Of a DNA stretch of 43,203 nucleotides, positions 32,430 through 40,340 are shown piece by piece (positions within the stretch are counted from its first letter, which is position 1; each line of letters begins with the position of its first letter). Source of the stretch: Subtercola vilae. Lineage in GTDB: Bacteria > Actinomycetota > Actinomycetes > Actinomycetales > Microbacteriaceae. The stretch covers positions 1 to 43,203 of the forward strand of contig NZ_QYRT01000031.1 in assembly GCF_004923255.1 (NCBI RefSeq), written 5' to 3'. The notes under the pieces are model-generated. The model made no database searches and was not told the origin of the DNA. It saw nothing but the letters and a program-made list of their open reading frames with translations. Made by a program: the position numbers and the translations under genes.

Positions 32430-32863
32430 TGGCTCGAGCCGACTTGAACGCAATGCTTGGCCGACTAGGCGAGGAGGATGTCACCAACTCAGAGCCCGTG
32501 ACGTTCGAAGCGGCAGCGGGTACCAGGCCCCCAAGAACCTCGTCAGCTAAACGAAAAGTGACGCCGACGAAGTCAACCGACAAGTCAGAGGCCATCGATT
32601 CTGGAAGCGTAGCGGGGGAGGCCGCGGGTAAGGCGCCCGTGCCGCTCTACATGCGCCTCGAGCGCAAAGAGGCGCGGCTGAGGGCCGACCAATACTCGAA
32701 ACTAACAGAACACGCTCGGCGGCTCAGCAGAGCCAAGGCCGAGGGCGGCGACCGAATCACAGAAAACACTCTGATCCGTGTCGCGATAGACCTGCTGCTC
32801 GATCGCGCCGACTTACTGGCCGGATCAGACGAAGCGGAACTACGTAACTCTGTAAGTCTGTAA
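32429..32863 (+). CDS. ParB-like centromere-binding partner of ParA
   Basis: 144 residues, start overlapping parA. The first ~70 residues are disordered and charged; then PLYMRLERKEARLRADQYSK, LTEHARRLSRAKAEGGDRIT and ENTLIRVAIDLLLDRADLL give a strand-helix-helix pattern of ribbon-helix-helix proteins. It should bind the repeat arrays beside the operon. The last codons and the stop lie inside a downstream GTAAGTCT array. It is unrelated to the ParB-fold protein at 21.0-22.1 kb. Confidence 0.75.
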   Translation: MARADLNAMLGRLGEEDVTNSEPVTFEAAAGTRPPRTSSAKRKVTPTKSTDKSEAIDSGSVAGEAAGKAPVPLYMRLERKEARLRADQYSKLTEHARRLSRAKAEGGDRITENTLIRVAIDLLLDRADLLAGSDEAELRNSVSL

Positions 32864-32883
32864 GTCTGTAAGTCTGTAAATCT
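32852..32883. repeat. Downstream 8-bp repeat array overlapping the parB-like stop
   Basis: GTAAGTCT three times and GTAAATCT once. It differs from the upstream array word by one base (GTAAGTCC) and overlaps the end of the coding region, so the operon is flanked by arrays on both sides. Confidence 0.8.
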
Positions 32884-33015
32884 GTGGAATGTCTGACCAC
32901 GACCTTTGATGTTCACGGACCGATGTGCCGCAAGTCCGAAATCGATAAGTGATTTCGTTGTGATTGCGAGTAGAAGAGCCTTGTTATTCGGGTGTCATTG
33001 GTGTGGAATGGAGCT

Positions 33016-33405
33016 ATGACCACAACAACGTCACGTCCGGGGCTTCGCGCTTATGAGGACTCGTTGCGTCTTGCGCCCGCCGAAGTGGTAGCAGCGCTTC
33101 GAGAAACGCTTGGTGCGAAGTTGGTTGCTTATCTCGGGGGAGTGCGTGAGACCCGGGCGGTGCGCGAGTGGGCGGATGGAACCCGGATCCCTGCTGACGA
33201 GGTGATTCAGCGGCTTCGTGCCGCGTACTACGTCACAGCGATGCTCCGCGATAGAGAGTCCGCGCCGACGGTAGCGAGCTGGTTTCAGGGGATGAATCCT
33301 GAGCTTGACGACGTCGCGCCGGCGCGCATGCTCCGTGAGCAGGATTTGGACACGGCTGGGCCGGCCGTTCTTGCTGCAGCTCGATCTTTCATCGCTCTCG
33401 GCTAA
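33016..33405 (+). CDS. Xre/MbcA/ParS-type antitoxin
   Basis: 129 residues from ATG 33016; an upstream GTG at 32992 is possible. The sequence LAPAEVVAALRETLGAKLVA, GGVRETRAVREWADGTRIPA and DEVIQRLRAAYYVTAML fits the Xre-like N-terminal part, and SWFQGMNPELDDVAPARML plus AAARSFIALG fits the DUF2384 C-terminal part that blocks RES toxins. The RES-domain frame follows without any gap. Such antitoxins also repress their own operon. Confidence 0.8.
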   Translation: MTTTTSRPGLRAYEDSLRLAPAEVVAALRETLGAKLVAYLGGVRETRAVREWADGTRIPADEVIQRLRAAYYVTAMLRDRESAPTVASWFQGMNPELDDVAPARMLREQDLDTAGPAVLAAARSFIALG

Positions 33406-34125
33406 CTGAGCGTTCCTTCGACAGAACTAACGATCCGCGAGAACCCAGGAAACGTCTGGCGCGTCGGGTTTGCCCCGGACCCATGGGCGTGGAGCGACTG
33501 GAAGTACGCGATCGATGAGGGCCGCTTCAATGGCCGCTGGGACGACCTCCGCGGGCAGTTCCGTACCGTCTACGCCGGCAACACCCTGTATGCCTGCCGG
33601 ATCGAGGTACTTGCCAAATATCGGCGAGACGCCGCGCTCGCCCTCGAGCTCGATGGCATAAACGAAGACCCCGCAGACACTGATGAGTTTCCGGCCCGTC
33701 CTGCTGCCACGGTTGGGTACGACTGGCTGGAGCTGCGGCTCGCATCCAGCGGCATGCTCGGCGGAATGTTCGGCGACATCAATGCGTCAGCGACGATCGC
33801 GGCGCTCTGGCCACGGTTCGCACCCATGGCGATCGAACTCGGTGCGAAAGATTTTGATCTCGCGGCGTTGAAGGATTCTGGACCCCGCGATCTCACGCGC
33901 TCCATCGCGTCCTGGCTGTACGCCCTCACCGACCCGGTGATCGACGGGGTCGAGTTCAGTTCCCGTCACGGCGACGACCTCCGGCTTTGGGCCATCTTCG
34001 AACGCCCCTCGGGGGAGACGAACGTGTCGCCGCTGCTGACGCAGCGCGAGAACTCCCGGCTTACACCTGAAACCCCAGAGCTCGTTGAGGCGTTCAGAAC
34101 ACTTGGGCTGGCCTGGGCGAGCTGA
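33406..34125 (+). CDS. RES-domain toxin
   Basis: 239 residues if read from CTG 33406, the codon straight after the antitoxin stop and in the same frame. The RES core is plain: VWRVGFAPDPWAWSDW (Arg19), GRFNGRWDDLRGQFRTVYAG (Arg40, Tyr56), LYACRIEVLAKYRRD (Glu67) and FSSRHGDDLRLWAIFE (Ser185/186). RES toxins of the Xre-RES type break down or transfer NAD. No ATG, GTG or TTG occurs in frame before the internal ATG 33754, which is well inside the domain, so a rare start (CTG) or stop read-through is needed. Its last ~30 residues recur downstream at 35.05-35.14 kb. Confidence 0.75.
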   Translation: MSVPSTELTIRENPGNVWRVGFAPDPWAWSDWKYAIDEGRFNGRWDDLRGQFRTVYAGNTLYACRIEVLAKYRRDAALALELDGINEDPADTDEFPARPAATVGYDWLELRLASSGMLGGMFGDINASATIAALWPRFAPMAIELGAKDFDLAALKDSGPRDLTRSIASWLYALTDPVIDGVEFSSRHGDDLRLWAIFERPSGETNVSPLLTQRENSRLTPETPELVEAFRTLGLAWAS

Positions 34126-34186
34126 CTCACCACGGCTAGCGCCGCCAAGACGGAGGTGACGCTAGCCGGCACGGAGGCCGGCTGGG

Positions 34187-34409
34187 AAACGGAGCCGCTG
34201 CGCGGCGCAGCGAACCATGAGACGTTTTCACCTTGTCTGGCCGTTCACCGTAGCTCGCTTTCACGCCTCCAGGTCACGCATTCGCGGCATATCCTCCTGC
34301 GCTGCGCTGCGTCCGGTATTCCACGACCTGACACTGCGGCGTTCACGCTCGCAAACGATTCCCTTTGCCAGACAGGCTAAGCATAATGTCGGTGGGAAGG
34401 GGTAGAACG
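34187..34409 (+). ncRNA. Structured leader, copy 2
   Basis: Related to 30519-30728 in the same order of blocks. TGTCTGGC (34234-34241) can pair with GCCAGACA (34367-34374) across ~141 bases, 35 bases before the NrdH start. Confidence 0.45.
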
Positions 34410-34646
34410 ATGAGCGAGATGGTGGTCACGGTGTATTCGAAGCCCGCGTGCGTGCAGTGCGTGGCAACAAAGAAAGCCCTCGAGCGCAAGGGCATCCGTT
34501 ACACCGAAGTCGACGTCACGACGAACGATGCTGCCCTGGAGTATGTGACCGAGGAACTCGGCTATAGCGCAGCACCTGTCGTTGTCGTTGACGATCATCA
34601 CCACTGGTCGCAGTTCCGACCCGACCTCATCGACAACCTGGCGTAA
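34410..34646 (+). CDS. NrdH-like glutaredoxin
   Basis: 78 residues from ATG 34410 behind GGAAGGGG. The thioredoxin fold is clear: VVTVYSKPACVQCVATKKAL with active site Cys14-Val-Gln-Cys17, then GIRYTEVDVTTND and YSAAPVVVVDDHHHWSQFRP (cis-Pro loop). NrdH proteins reduce ribonucleotide reductase; here the gene stands without nrd genes and directly before an SSB, which suggests support of DNA synthesis after transfer or in replication. The ~200-bp leader copy 2 lies just upstream. Confidence 0.85.
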   Translation: MSEMVVTVYSKPACVQCVATKKALERKGIRYTEVDVTTNDAALEYVTEELGYSAAPVVVVDDHHHWSQFRPDLIDNLA

Positions 34647-34680
34647 CCGATCACAACAGAAATTGAAGGAGCAGAAACCC

Positions 34681-35049
34681 CTGTCCACAGCACGCACCAT
34701 CACTGGCAACTTGGCCGCTGACGTCGAGGTCGTCAAAGCCGGCAGTATCGACATCGCGAAGCTCCGTGTCATCGAGAGCACGGGCGAATACCGGGGCGGC
34801 AAGTATGTTGAGCACCCCGATGCTACAACCCCCTTCGTTGAGGCCAAGTTCGAGCTCGGTGAGAACGTCGCCGCAACCCTTCACAAAGGAGACGCCGTGA
34901 TCGTTATCGGCCGCGAACACACCAGCAGCTGGGGCCCGGAAGGGTCCAAAACGTATGGCCGCGTCATCGACGCCGACACCATTGGCGTGGACCTTGGCCG
35001 CGCCGTCGCCGCCGTCCGGAAAGTCACCCGTGACGATGACGGACGGTAG
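34681..35049 (+). CDS. Second SSB-like OB-fold protein, CTG start
   Basis: 122 residues read from CTG 34681, placed nine bases after AAGGAG; no ATG/GTG at a matching position. The OB-fold strands are TARTITGNLAADVEVVKAGS, IAKLRVIESTGEYRGG, PFVEAKFELGENVAATLHKG and DAVIVIGREHTSSWGPEGSK. It lacks the acidic DxxPF tip of the SSB at 12.9 kb, ending instead in VTRDDDGR. It follows the NrdH gene by 34 bases and is probably co-expressed. It may bind single-stranded DNA in a specialised role. Confidence 0.7.
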   Translation: MSTARTITGNLAADVEVVKAGSIDIAKLRVIESTGEYRGGKYVEHPDATTPFVEAKFELGENVAATLHKGDAVIVIGREHTSSWGPEGSKTYGRVIDADTIGVDLGRAVAAVRKVTRDDDGR

Positions 35050-35140
35050 CGGGCCACTGCTGACGCAGCGCGAGAACGTACGGCTCACACCAGACACTCC
35101 CGAACTCGTCGAGGCATTCGCAACGCGGGGCCTGGCGTGA
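35036..35140 (+). CDS. 34-residue ORF matching the RES toxin C-terminus
   Basis: ATG 35036 overlaps the end of the SSB-like gene and encodes MTDGSGPLLTQRENVRLTPD followed by TPELVEAFATRGLA. The RES toxin ends in SPLLTQRENSRLTPETPELV and EAFRTLGLAWAS. About 27 residues match at both protein and DNA level. It is either a duplicated fragment left by recombination or a small protein expressed by coupling. No partner domain is present. Confidence 0.4.
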   Translation: MTDGSGPLLTQRENVRLTPDTPELVEAFATRGLA

Positions 35141-35347
35141 GCGAGCTGACCCGTGGCGCCGCGCAGCGGTCGCATTCGGGGCTCAGGATTAAGTCTCCCG
35201 GCGAGCCGCTGATACGGGGGTCCTAGCCGCTTCGCCCTGTGTGCTTGTGTGTTGTGCAAGGGTTATTGTACGAACGAGGTCCATAATAGATGTTCTAGCC
35301 CGGAAATGGGCTCGGCTGAGCCGTGAGACCGGGGGAGGACAACGCCA

Positions 35348-36526
35348 ATGGATGAAGTCACTCTCCTCGGGGAGAAAAAGGGCCACGTCGCACGGGGCGG
35401 GGGTGGGGAGGTTGCGGGTGCGGTGAGGGTGCCGGTGCGGTCGCGTGCGGAGGAGTTCGCGGCACCGAACACGGTGAAGGGGTATCGCAGTGATTTGCGC
35501 CGGTTCCGGTTGTGGTTGGCACGAATGGACCACCTGCCTCCCGGTCAGATAGATGAGGGTTTCCTGGCCAGTCCGGAGTTTGATACGGTCCCGGTGTCCG
35601 GGCAGACGGTCGCGGACTACCTCGATCTGAAGGCGGAGGAAACCGATCCAGTCACGGCGGAGCGGAAGTTCGCCGCGTCGACGATCGTCCGGTGGGTTGC
35701 CGCGATCGGTTGGGAGCACCTACTGCAGGGCTGGCCGTCCCCGGTGAAAGATCCGGCCGTGGTCCAGGCACTGAAAGTGATCCGCCGAACCAACGCCCGA
35801 CCTACGAAACGCGCCGCCCCGCTACTGCTTGATCCGCTGCGGAAAACGTTGCTGTCTGTCGATATCAGCGGGGAGCAGCGCGGGGTCCTCGGTGCACGCG
35901 ATGTCGCACTGATCTTGTTCGGCTGGGTGGGCGCGTTTCGTGGCAGCGAACTCGCCGCCCTGCAGGTCAAAGACGTGACGGTGGTGCCCGGGGAGGGGCT
36001 TCGTGTTCGGGTGACGAGGTCCAAAACGGACCAGGAAGGTAGGGGAGGGGTGAAGGCGTTACCGTTCGGGTCAAACCCTGTTACTTGCGCGCCGTGCGCG
36101 TACACCCGCTGGTACCGCCTCCTTGCCGCACAAGGCGACCGGCGGGACCGGGCTGCGCTGATGCGGAATGTCCGGGAGAACACCTTCGCGGTGCACGTCT
36201 GTCGGGAACCGCTACCCGGGGTGTTGCCGGGCTCGGTGCCGTTGTTTCGTGCGGTGTCCACTGCGGGCCTGATCAGGGACGCCCCGATCACCGGGGACAC
36301 TGTCAGCCGGGCTGTGAAACGCCGAAGCCACGCCGCTGGTATTGATGTGCCGCAGTTGAGCGGTCATTCGCTGCGTGCAGGGTTCATCACCGAAGCTCTG
36401 AACGCGGGAGCGTCCACAGCGGAAGTGATGCGGCAATCGTTGCACCGGGACGAACGCACCATCCTGATCTATGACCGGGAAAACAACCCTCTGAAAAGAA
36501 ACGCCGTCACCCGGGTCCGGCTCTGA
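35348..36526 (+). CDS. Tyrosine recombinase (integrase)
   Basis: 392 residues from ATG 35348. The N-terminal core-binding domain (about 36-150) contains APNTVKGYRSDLRRFRLWLA. The catalytic set is complete: Arg198 (GAFRGSELAAL), Lys226 (RSKTDQ), His340 and Arg343 (SGHSLRAGF), His366 (SLHRDER) and nucleophile Tyr375 (ILIYDRE). It can catalyse site-specific integration, excision or dimer resolution. A recombinase-like partner gene overlaps its stop. No flanking att repeats were recognised, so its target in this replicon is open. Confidence 0.88.
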   Translation: MDEVTLLGEKKGHVARGGGGEVAGAVRVPVRSRAEEFAAPNTVKGYRSDLRRFRLWLARMDHLPPGQIDEGFLASPEFDTVPVSGQTVADYLDLKAEETDPVTAERKFAASTIVRWVAAIGWEHLLQGWPSPVKDPAVVQALKVIRRTNARPTKRAAPLLLDPLRKTLLSVDISGEQRGVLGARDVALILFGWVGAFRGSELAALQVKDVTVVPGEGLRVRVTRSKTDQEGRGGVKALPFGSNPVTCAPCAYTRWYRLLAAQGDRRDRAALMRNVRENTFAVHVCREPLPGVLPGSVPLFRAVSTAGLIRDAPITGDTVSRAVKRRSHAAGIDVPQLSGHSLRAGFITEALNAGASTAEVMRQSLHRDERTILIYDRENNPLKRNAVTRVRL

Positions 36527-37485
36527 TGCGACCAGAGCTCCGCACCCAATGGGCGCTTTTCGCTGATTGGTGCGCGTCGTACGACCAGGCACCGATCCCG
36601 GCATCCGCGGAACTTGTTACCGGTTTTCTTACCGCGTTCCCCGGCACCTCGCGTACGCAGCGCCGCCGGGTCCGTGCGATACGCCTCCAACACGACCTCG
36701 CCGGGATACCACTCGATATCCCAGCGATGGCAGCTGCCTCGTCGACCGTCTGGTCTGCCATGCCGGGCTTGATCGAGGCTGGTGCCGCGTTGTCGCAGAT
36801 GCCCCGCTACGGCGCCCCACAACGCCACGGAACCCGGCATGGCAGCGGGCTGCGCGGCAGGAGAGACGCCTGCCTCATCGTTCTCGTTGGCGTCTTGCAG
36901 TTGTCCCGCCGGGAGGCCCGACAGATCAGCACCACCGACGTGCGCATTGACACTACCCTCACCGGGTCAATCATCCGGATCGGTGACCTGGTCGTGCCCC
37001 GCACCGATACCCCCGGGTCGTGTCCTTCCTGCGCTATCACCCGATGGCTTCGCGTGACCAACGCGATCAGCATCGGGCACCGCGGAACCGCATTGGACCT
37101 CATCGACGTGACCCGAAAAGACGAGACAAGTCACGATTGCGACCGCCCCTTCAGCATCGACATGCCCGGCGGTGAGGGTGCGATAGCGGGGCTGCTGCTG
37201 CTCAGCCTCACCCACGAGGGCTGGACCCAACCCGGCGTTGCCCTGAGCACCCGATCGATTAGTAAAATCGTTCACGCCCGCCGAATACCCACCGGACACC
37301 GCGAGGAACCAACCTACCGACGCCCCAGCCCCGCGGGCCGGTTCGCCATGGCAACAGCAGAACAGGTCTACCGAGCCGCGGGAGACGTTGATGACGAAGC
37401 CGATCACCTTCTCCGCCGGAGCCAACGACTTCTCGCACTCATCGAAAAGACAGTCACTCTTGGTGACGCAGCGGAACGAAGATGA
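36526..37485 (+). CDS. Recombinase-like partner protein without catalytic set
   Basis: 319 residues, ATG 36526 overlapping the integrase stop (TGATG). The N-terminal part (RTQWALFADWCASYDQAPIP) and middle (RRDACLIVLVGVLQLSRREA) resemble a core-binding and a degenerate catalytic domain of tyrosine recombinases, but I find no H-x-x-R box or nucleophile Tyr context. A CPSC pair (SCPSCAITRW) mirrors CAPC in the integrase (247-250). It may form a non-catalytic half of a heteromeric recombinase. Coupled translation supports a fixed ratio with the integrase. Confidence 0.65.
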   Translation: MRPELRTQWALFADWCASYDQAPIPASAELVTGFLTAFPGTSRTQRRRVRAIRLQHDLAGIPLDIPAMAAASSTVWSAMPGLIEAGAALSQMPRYGAPQRHGTRHGSGLRGRRDACLIVLVGVLQLSRREARQISTTDVRIDTTLTGSIIRIGDLVVPRTDTPGSCPSCAITRWLRVTNAISIGHRGTALDLIDVTRKDETSHDCDRPFSIDMPGGEGAIAGLLLLSLTHEGWTQPGVALSTRSISKIVHARRIPTGHREEPTYRRPSPAGRFAMATAEQVYRAAGDVDDEADHLLRRSQRLLALIEKTVTLGDAAERR

Positions 37486-37679
37486 GTATGACCTCCCCCG
37501 TCTGTCCTTCATACGACCCACGTCCCGCAGCCGGCGAAGGGCGAAGCCGCTTCGCACAACGACTTCGCGGCCGCGCGCACCGGGTACTCCAAGTGCAACC
37601 TGATCGAGCAGGCTATACGGCAAGGGTCTGGGGGTAGCCGGCGAAGGATGGCCGCCACGTTGAGGGGCACGGCGGCCCG

Positions 37680-37976
37680 GTGCCCTGGATGGGCCATGAC
37701 GTCGTCGAAGCCGTCCGCAACGACCCGGTAGGTATGGATCTCATCAGCATCAACGGACAACCCGACGACCTCACCATCACAACCTGCATCGGCATAACAG
37801 CAGAACAATCAGCGATCCAGATCTGCTGCCGAGCCCACGAGCTTTACGAAGCTATTTCACAGACCAAGGACTCATCCCACCCACAACCATCAAAGTCAAA
37901 ATCGGCCGCGTCGGGTAAAACACACCACGACCGGCTGCCAAGCCAAGCCACAGGAAACAGTCCGCACCAACATTGA
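37680..37976 (+). CDS. Possible small gene or gene tail
   Basis: From GTG 37680 or ATG 37689 the frame DVVEAVRNDPVGMDLISING then DLTITTCIGITAEQSAIQIC shows strong coding bias up to about residue 60; afterwards it becomes Ser/Lys/His-rich and less convincing. No ribosome site is visible. It could be the tail of a larger lost gene. The rest of 37486-38138 holds only short inverted repeats (ACCAA-TTTGGT near 38074) and nothing I can name. Confidence 0.35.
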   Translation: MPWMGHDVVEAVRNDPVGMDLISINGQPDDLTITTCIGITAEQSAIQICCRAHELYEAISQTKDSSHPQPSKSKSAASGKTHHDRLPSQATGNSPHQH

Positions 37977-38138
37977 GTTCCGCGTCGAGGTCCTGACACG
38001 GCCCACGTCGATGGGTGATCGATCAACCGATCAAGCACCATCCTCTCCCGGACCCGGACCAAGATTGACATACTCACCAAGACTTTGGTACCCGGGGGAG
38101 CACATTTTTTAGGCCGTCTCGAGGCGGCGGCGCTATTC

Positions 38139-38471
38139 CTAGTTCGGTGATGCACGCACGAGCGCGGCAATGGTTGCGGGAGGGTTTTCCGGCATCACGA
38201 TCAAGCCGCGGGAGCTGTTAGCCGAGGCGGTGAGCTCGGCAAGCCATGCCGGGTTGATCGCGGGGGCCCGGCTGCCACTGAATCGGAAGTAGAGCGGGAT
38301 CGCAGGGTGTAACCAAATGGACGCCCGCCCGCTACCAACATCGGGCGACAATGCCCACGACATCGCAAAGCTCTCAGCGCGCCGCAGCTTTTGCATGATC
38401 ACGATCTGCAAGTGGGTCAGAGTACGATCGTTCAGCTCGATTTCTGTACCGTCGTACGTTAAAGAACCCAT
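38139..38471 (-). CDS. DUF7882-type protein
   Basis: 110 residues from ATG 38471, with AGGGAG upstream; an in-frame start at 38492 is less likely. MGSLTYDGTEIELNDRTLTH, LQIVIMQKLRRAESFAMSW, ASIWLHPAIPLYFRFSGSRA and ELTASANSSRGLIVMPE are characteristic of a small protein family widespread in Microbacteriaceae. The function is unknown. The gene is alone, with 250 bases of non-coding sequence upstream in which no clear promoter was found. It is the best lineage marker in the window. Confidence 0.75.
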   Translation of the reverse strand: MGSLTYDGTEIELNDRTLTHLQIVIMQKLRRAESFAMSWALSPDVGSGRASIWLHPAIPLYFRFSGSRAPAINPAWLAELTASANSSRGLIVMPENPPATIAALVRASPN

Positions 38472-38738
38472 CAGAACTCCCTTAGTGAACACTGGCTATG
38501 CGGTCACCAAGAGCCTTCCCGCATGATTCGCTCTTTGAGGCCGGTGTGAGGGGTTGAAAAAAGTTAGGTGTTCATAGTCCAAACGGATGACTACACAGCC
38601 AAGTTCAGCGGCAGTCTTTACACTACATCGCCGACACGCATTCGTGCGGCGGAAAAATTCTTACTAGACGAAGTTCACCCCTAAGTGTGGACTCTGAAAT
38701 GCGGTTGCATCTGAAACCGCACCGGATTGCCGCGCACT

Positions 38739-39017
38739 TCAGCCCTCATAGTCGTTGTCGAAATCAGAGCCAGGCACGAATGGGCTGTCTAAGTCACCGT
38801 CGTCCCGGTCTTCTTCCGGAACCTCACTCACCACGAAAGTGATTGGAACACCCGGGGAGACCAGAATAGACAATTCCCGGTTCCCGTAAAGAGTGACCTT
38901 CACAATGTCCCCGCCCCCACGGACCGCAGCAAGAGCTAAAGCCTCGATAGTGTCGATGTCCTGGTCTTGAGCGAGCGGGTGTTGCGTGTCGCTCACGGTG
39001 ATGATGATGCGTTTCAT
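38739..39017 (-). CDS. Small acidic hypothetical protein
   Basis: 92 residues from ATG 39017 behind GGAGGTTTG. The sequence opens MKRIIITVSDTQHPLAQDQD and IDTIEALALAAVRGGGDIVK, with a beta-alpha-beta feel and TLYGNRELSILVSPGVPITF, and ends in a very acidic tail (EEDRDDGDLDSPFVPGSDFD). The DSPF motif resembles an SSB acidic tip but without an OB-fold. No function can be assigned. The 350 bases upstream (39018-39367) hold a small hairpin (ACCCG/CGGGT at 39100) and no other gene. Confidence 0.6.
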   Translation of the reverse strand: MKRIIITVSDTQHPLAQDQDIDTIEALALAAVRGGGDIVKVTLYGNRELSILVSPGVPITFVVSEVPEEDRDDGDLDSPFVPGSDFDNDYEG

Positions 39018-39367
39018 AAGGCAAACCTCCACTGCACACTAAAGCATGACGGCGCTAAGAAGCGAAACCGTGGACAGACCCCGTTCGAGCGTGTATGTAC
39101 CCGCCTAGACGGGTTGGGCTGCTGCGGGGTGTTCGGACAGCGGATCGGCACGGTTGCACCAGGACCGGTCCATCGGTGGCAGGCAAGTTCCTTCGGCCCT
39201 GAAGGGCCGTCGACGTGGCCGCGGACGCTGCGGATATAAAAACCGATTCTCCCGGACGGCGCTGCGGCGGGGTATGCCTTGCTGTTCTCGGCCCGGTGCG
39301 TATTCCTTTGGCAACCCCTGACCGTTTCTTCTTCACCGATTCGCCTGCCCCGCATCCTGATCGGACG

Positions 39368-40334
39368 GCTGACACCTCAAAGACCGCTGCAGTGGTTTAC
39401 AACCGAGTCAAAGTTGACCTCGACGCGCTCCGGAAGCCGTGAACTCGTCTGCTCGCGAAGCGGGGTGGGGTGATTCGGTTTGGTTGGAGACGTCCGTTGA
39501 AGACGTCGGTCAAGGCGTCACTGAGCAGGCCATAGAGCTCGGTTCCAATCCGGTGATCGTGGCCGGTGGTGACGGGACCGTCCGTGCCGTCGCTGAAGCA
39601 GTCCGGGGCACTGGCATCCCGGTAGCTCTCCTGCCATCGGGGACCGGGAACTTGCTTGCCCGGAATCTGAAACTTACCCTCGACGACGTGCCCGGCTCGG
39701 TGCTCGCCGCGTTCACCGGAACGGACCGGGCCATCGATCTCGGAGTGGTCGATATTGAACGGGCCGATAAGACCCGGGACTGGCACGTGTTCGTCGTGAT
39801 GGCTGGGATGGGTATCGACGCGAAAGTGATCGCCAACACCGACGAGAACCTCAAATCCAAAGCCGGTATCGCTGCGTACGTCGGTGCGGTCAGCAAATCC
39901 CTCAGGGACCCCAACGAACTGCACCTCAGGTTCAAACTCGACGACGAACCGGTCAAGCATGCAACCGTGCACACGGTGATCCTTGGCAATTGTGGGTCGC
40001 TGCCGGCATCCTGTTGGTGCCCAACGCCGTCATCGACGACGGCCTGTTTGACCTGCTCCTCATGCGGCCAGGCAGTGTCCTCGGCTGGATCAGGGTGTGG
40101 GCGAAAGTTGCCTGGAACGGGATCGTGCGCCGCACGAAGGCGGGGAAGGCGTTCGCGGGGGAGCAGAAGAACGATGGCGACCTGCACTACCGGACCGGTA
40201 AAAAGTTCAGCGCCCGTCTGTCACGGCCGGAAGAGATCGAACCCGACGGTGACGGGCTCGGGAAAGCCGTCGCCTTCAACGCCTGGATCGAACCCGGTGC
40301 GCTGCAGATCCGTGTCTCAGCCGACGCCAACTGA
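39368..40334 (+). pseudogene. Decayed diacylglycerol kinase family gene
   Basis: Three frames together make one diacylglycerol/sphingosine kinase-like protein. The N-terminus KTAAVVYNRVKVDLDALRK runs to TGA at 39440-39442; one base lost there shifts to the frame from GTG 39439 with NPVIVAGGDGTVRAVAEAVR and VALLPSGTGNLLARNL (the GGDGT and SGTGN motifs). A second shift near 40005 leads to ILLVPNAVIDDGLFDLLLMR and the end at 40332-40334. The intact enzyme would phosphorylate lipids. The start region is also unclear. It looks like a chromosomal gene captured or left behind and inactivated. Confidence 0.75.
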
Positions 40335-40340
40335 CTCACC

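Noticed and set aside
38040-38138. TTGACA promoter near 38065
   Set aside because: No -10 hexamer at suitable spacing and no plus-strand gene follows; the nearest gene is on the minus strand and ends here.
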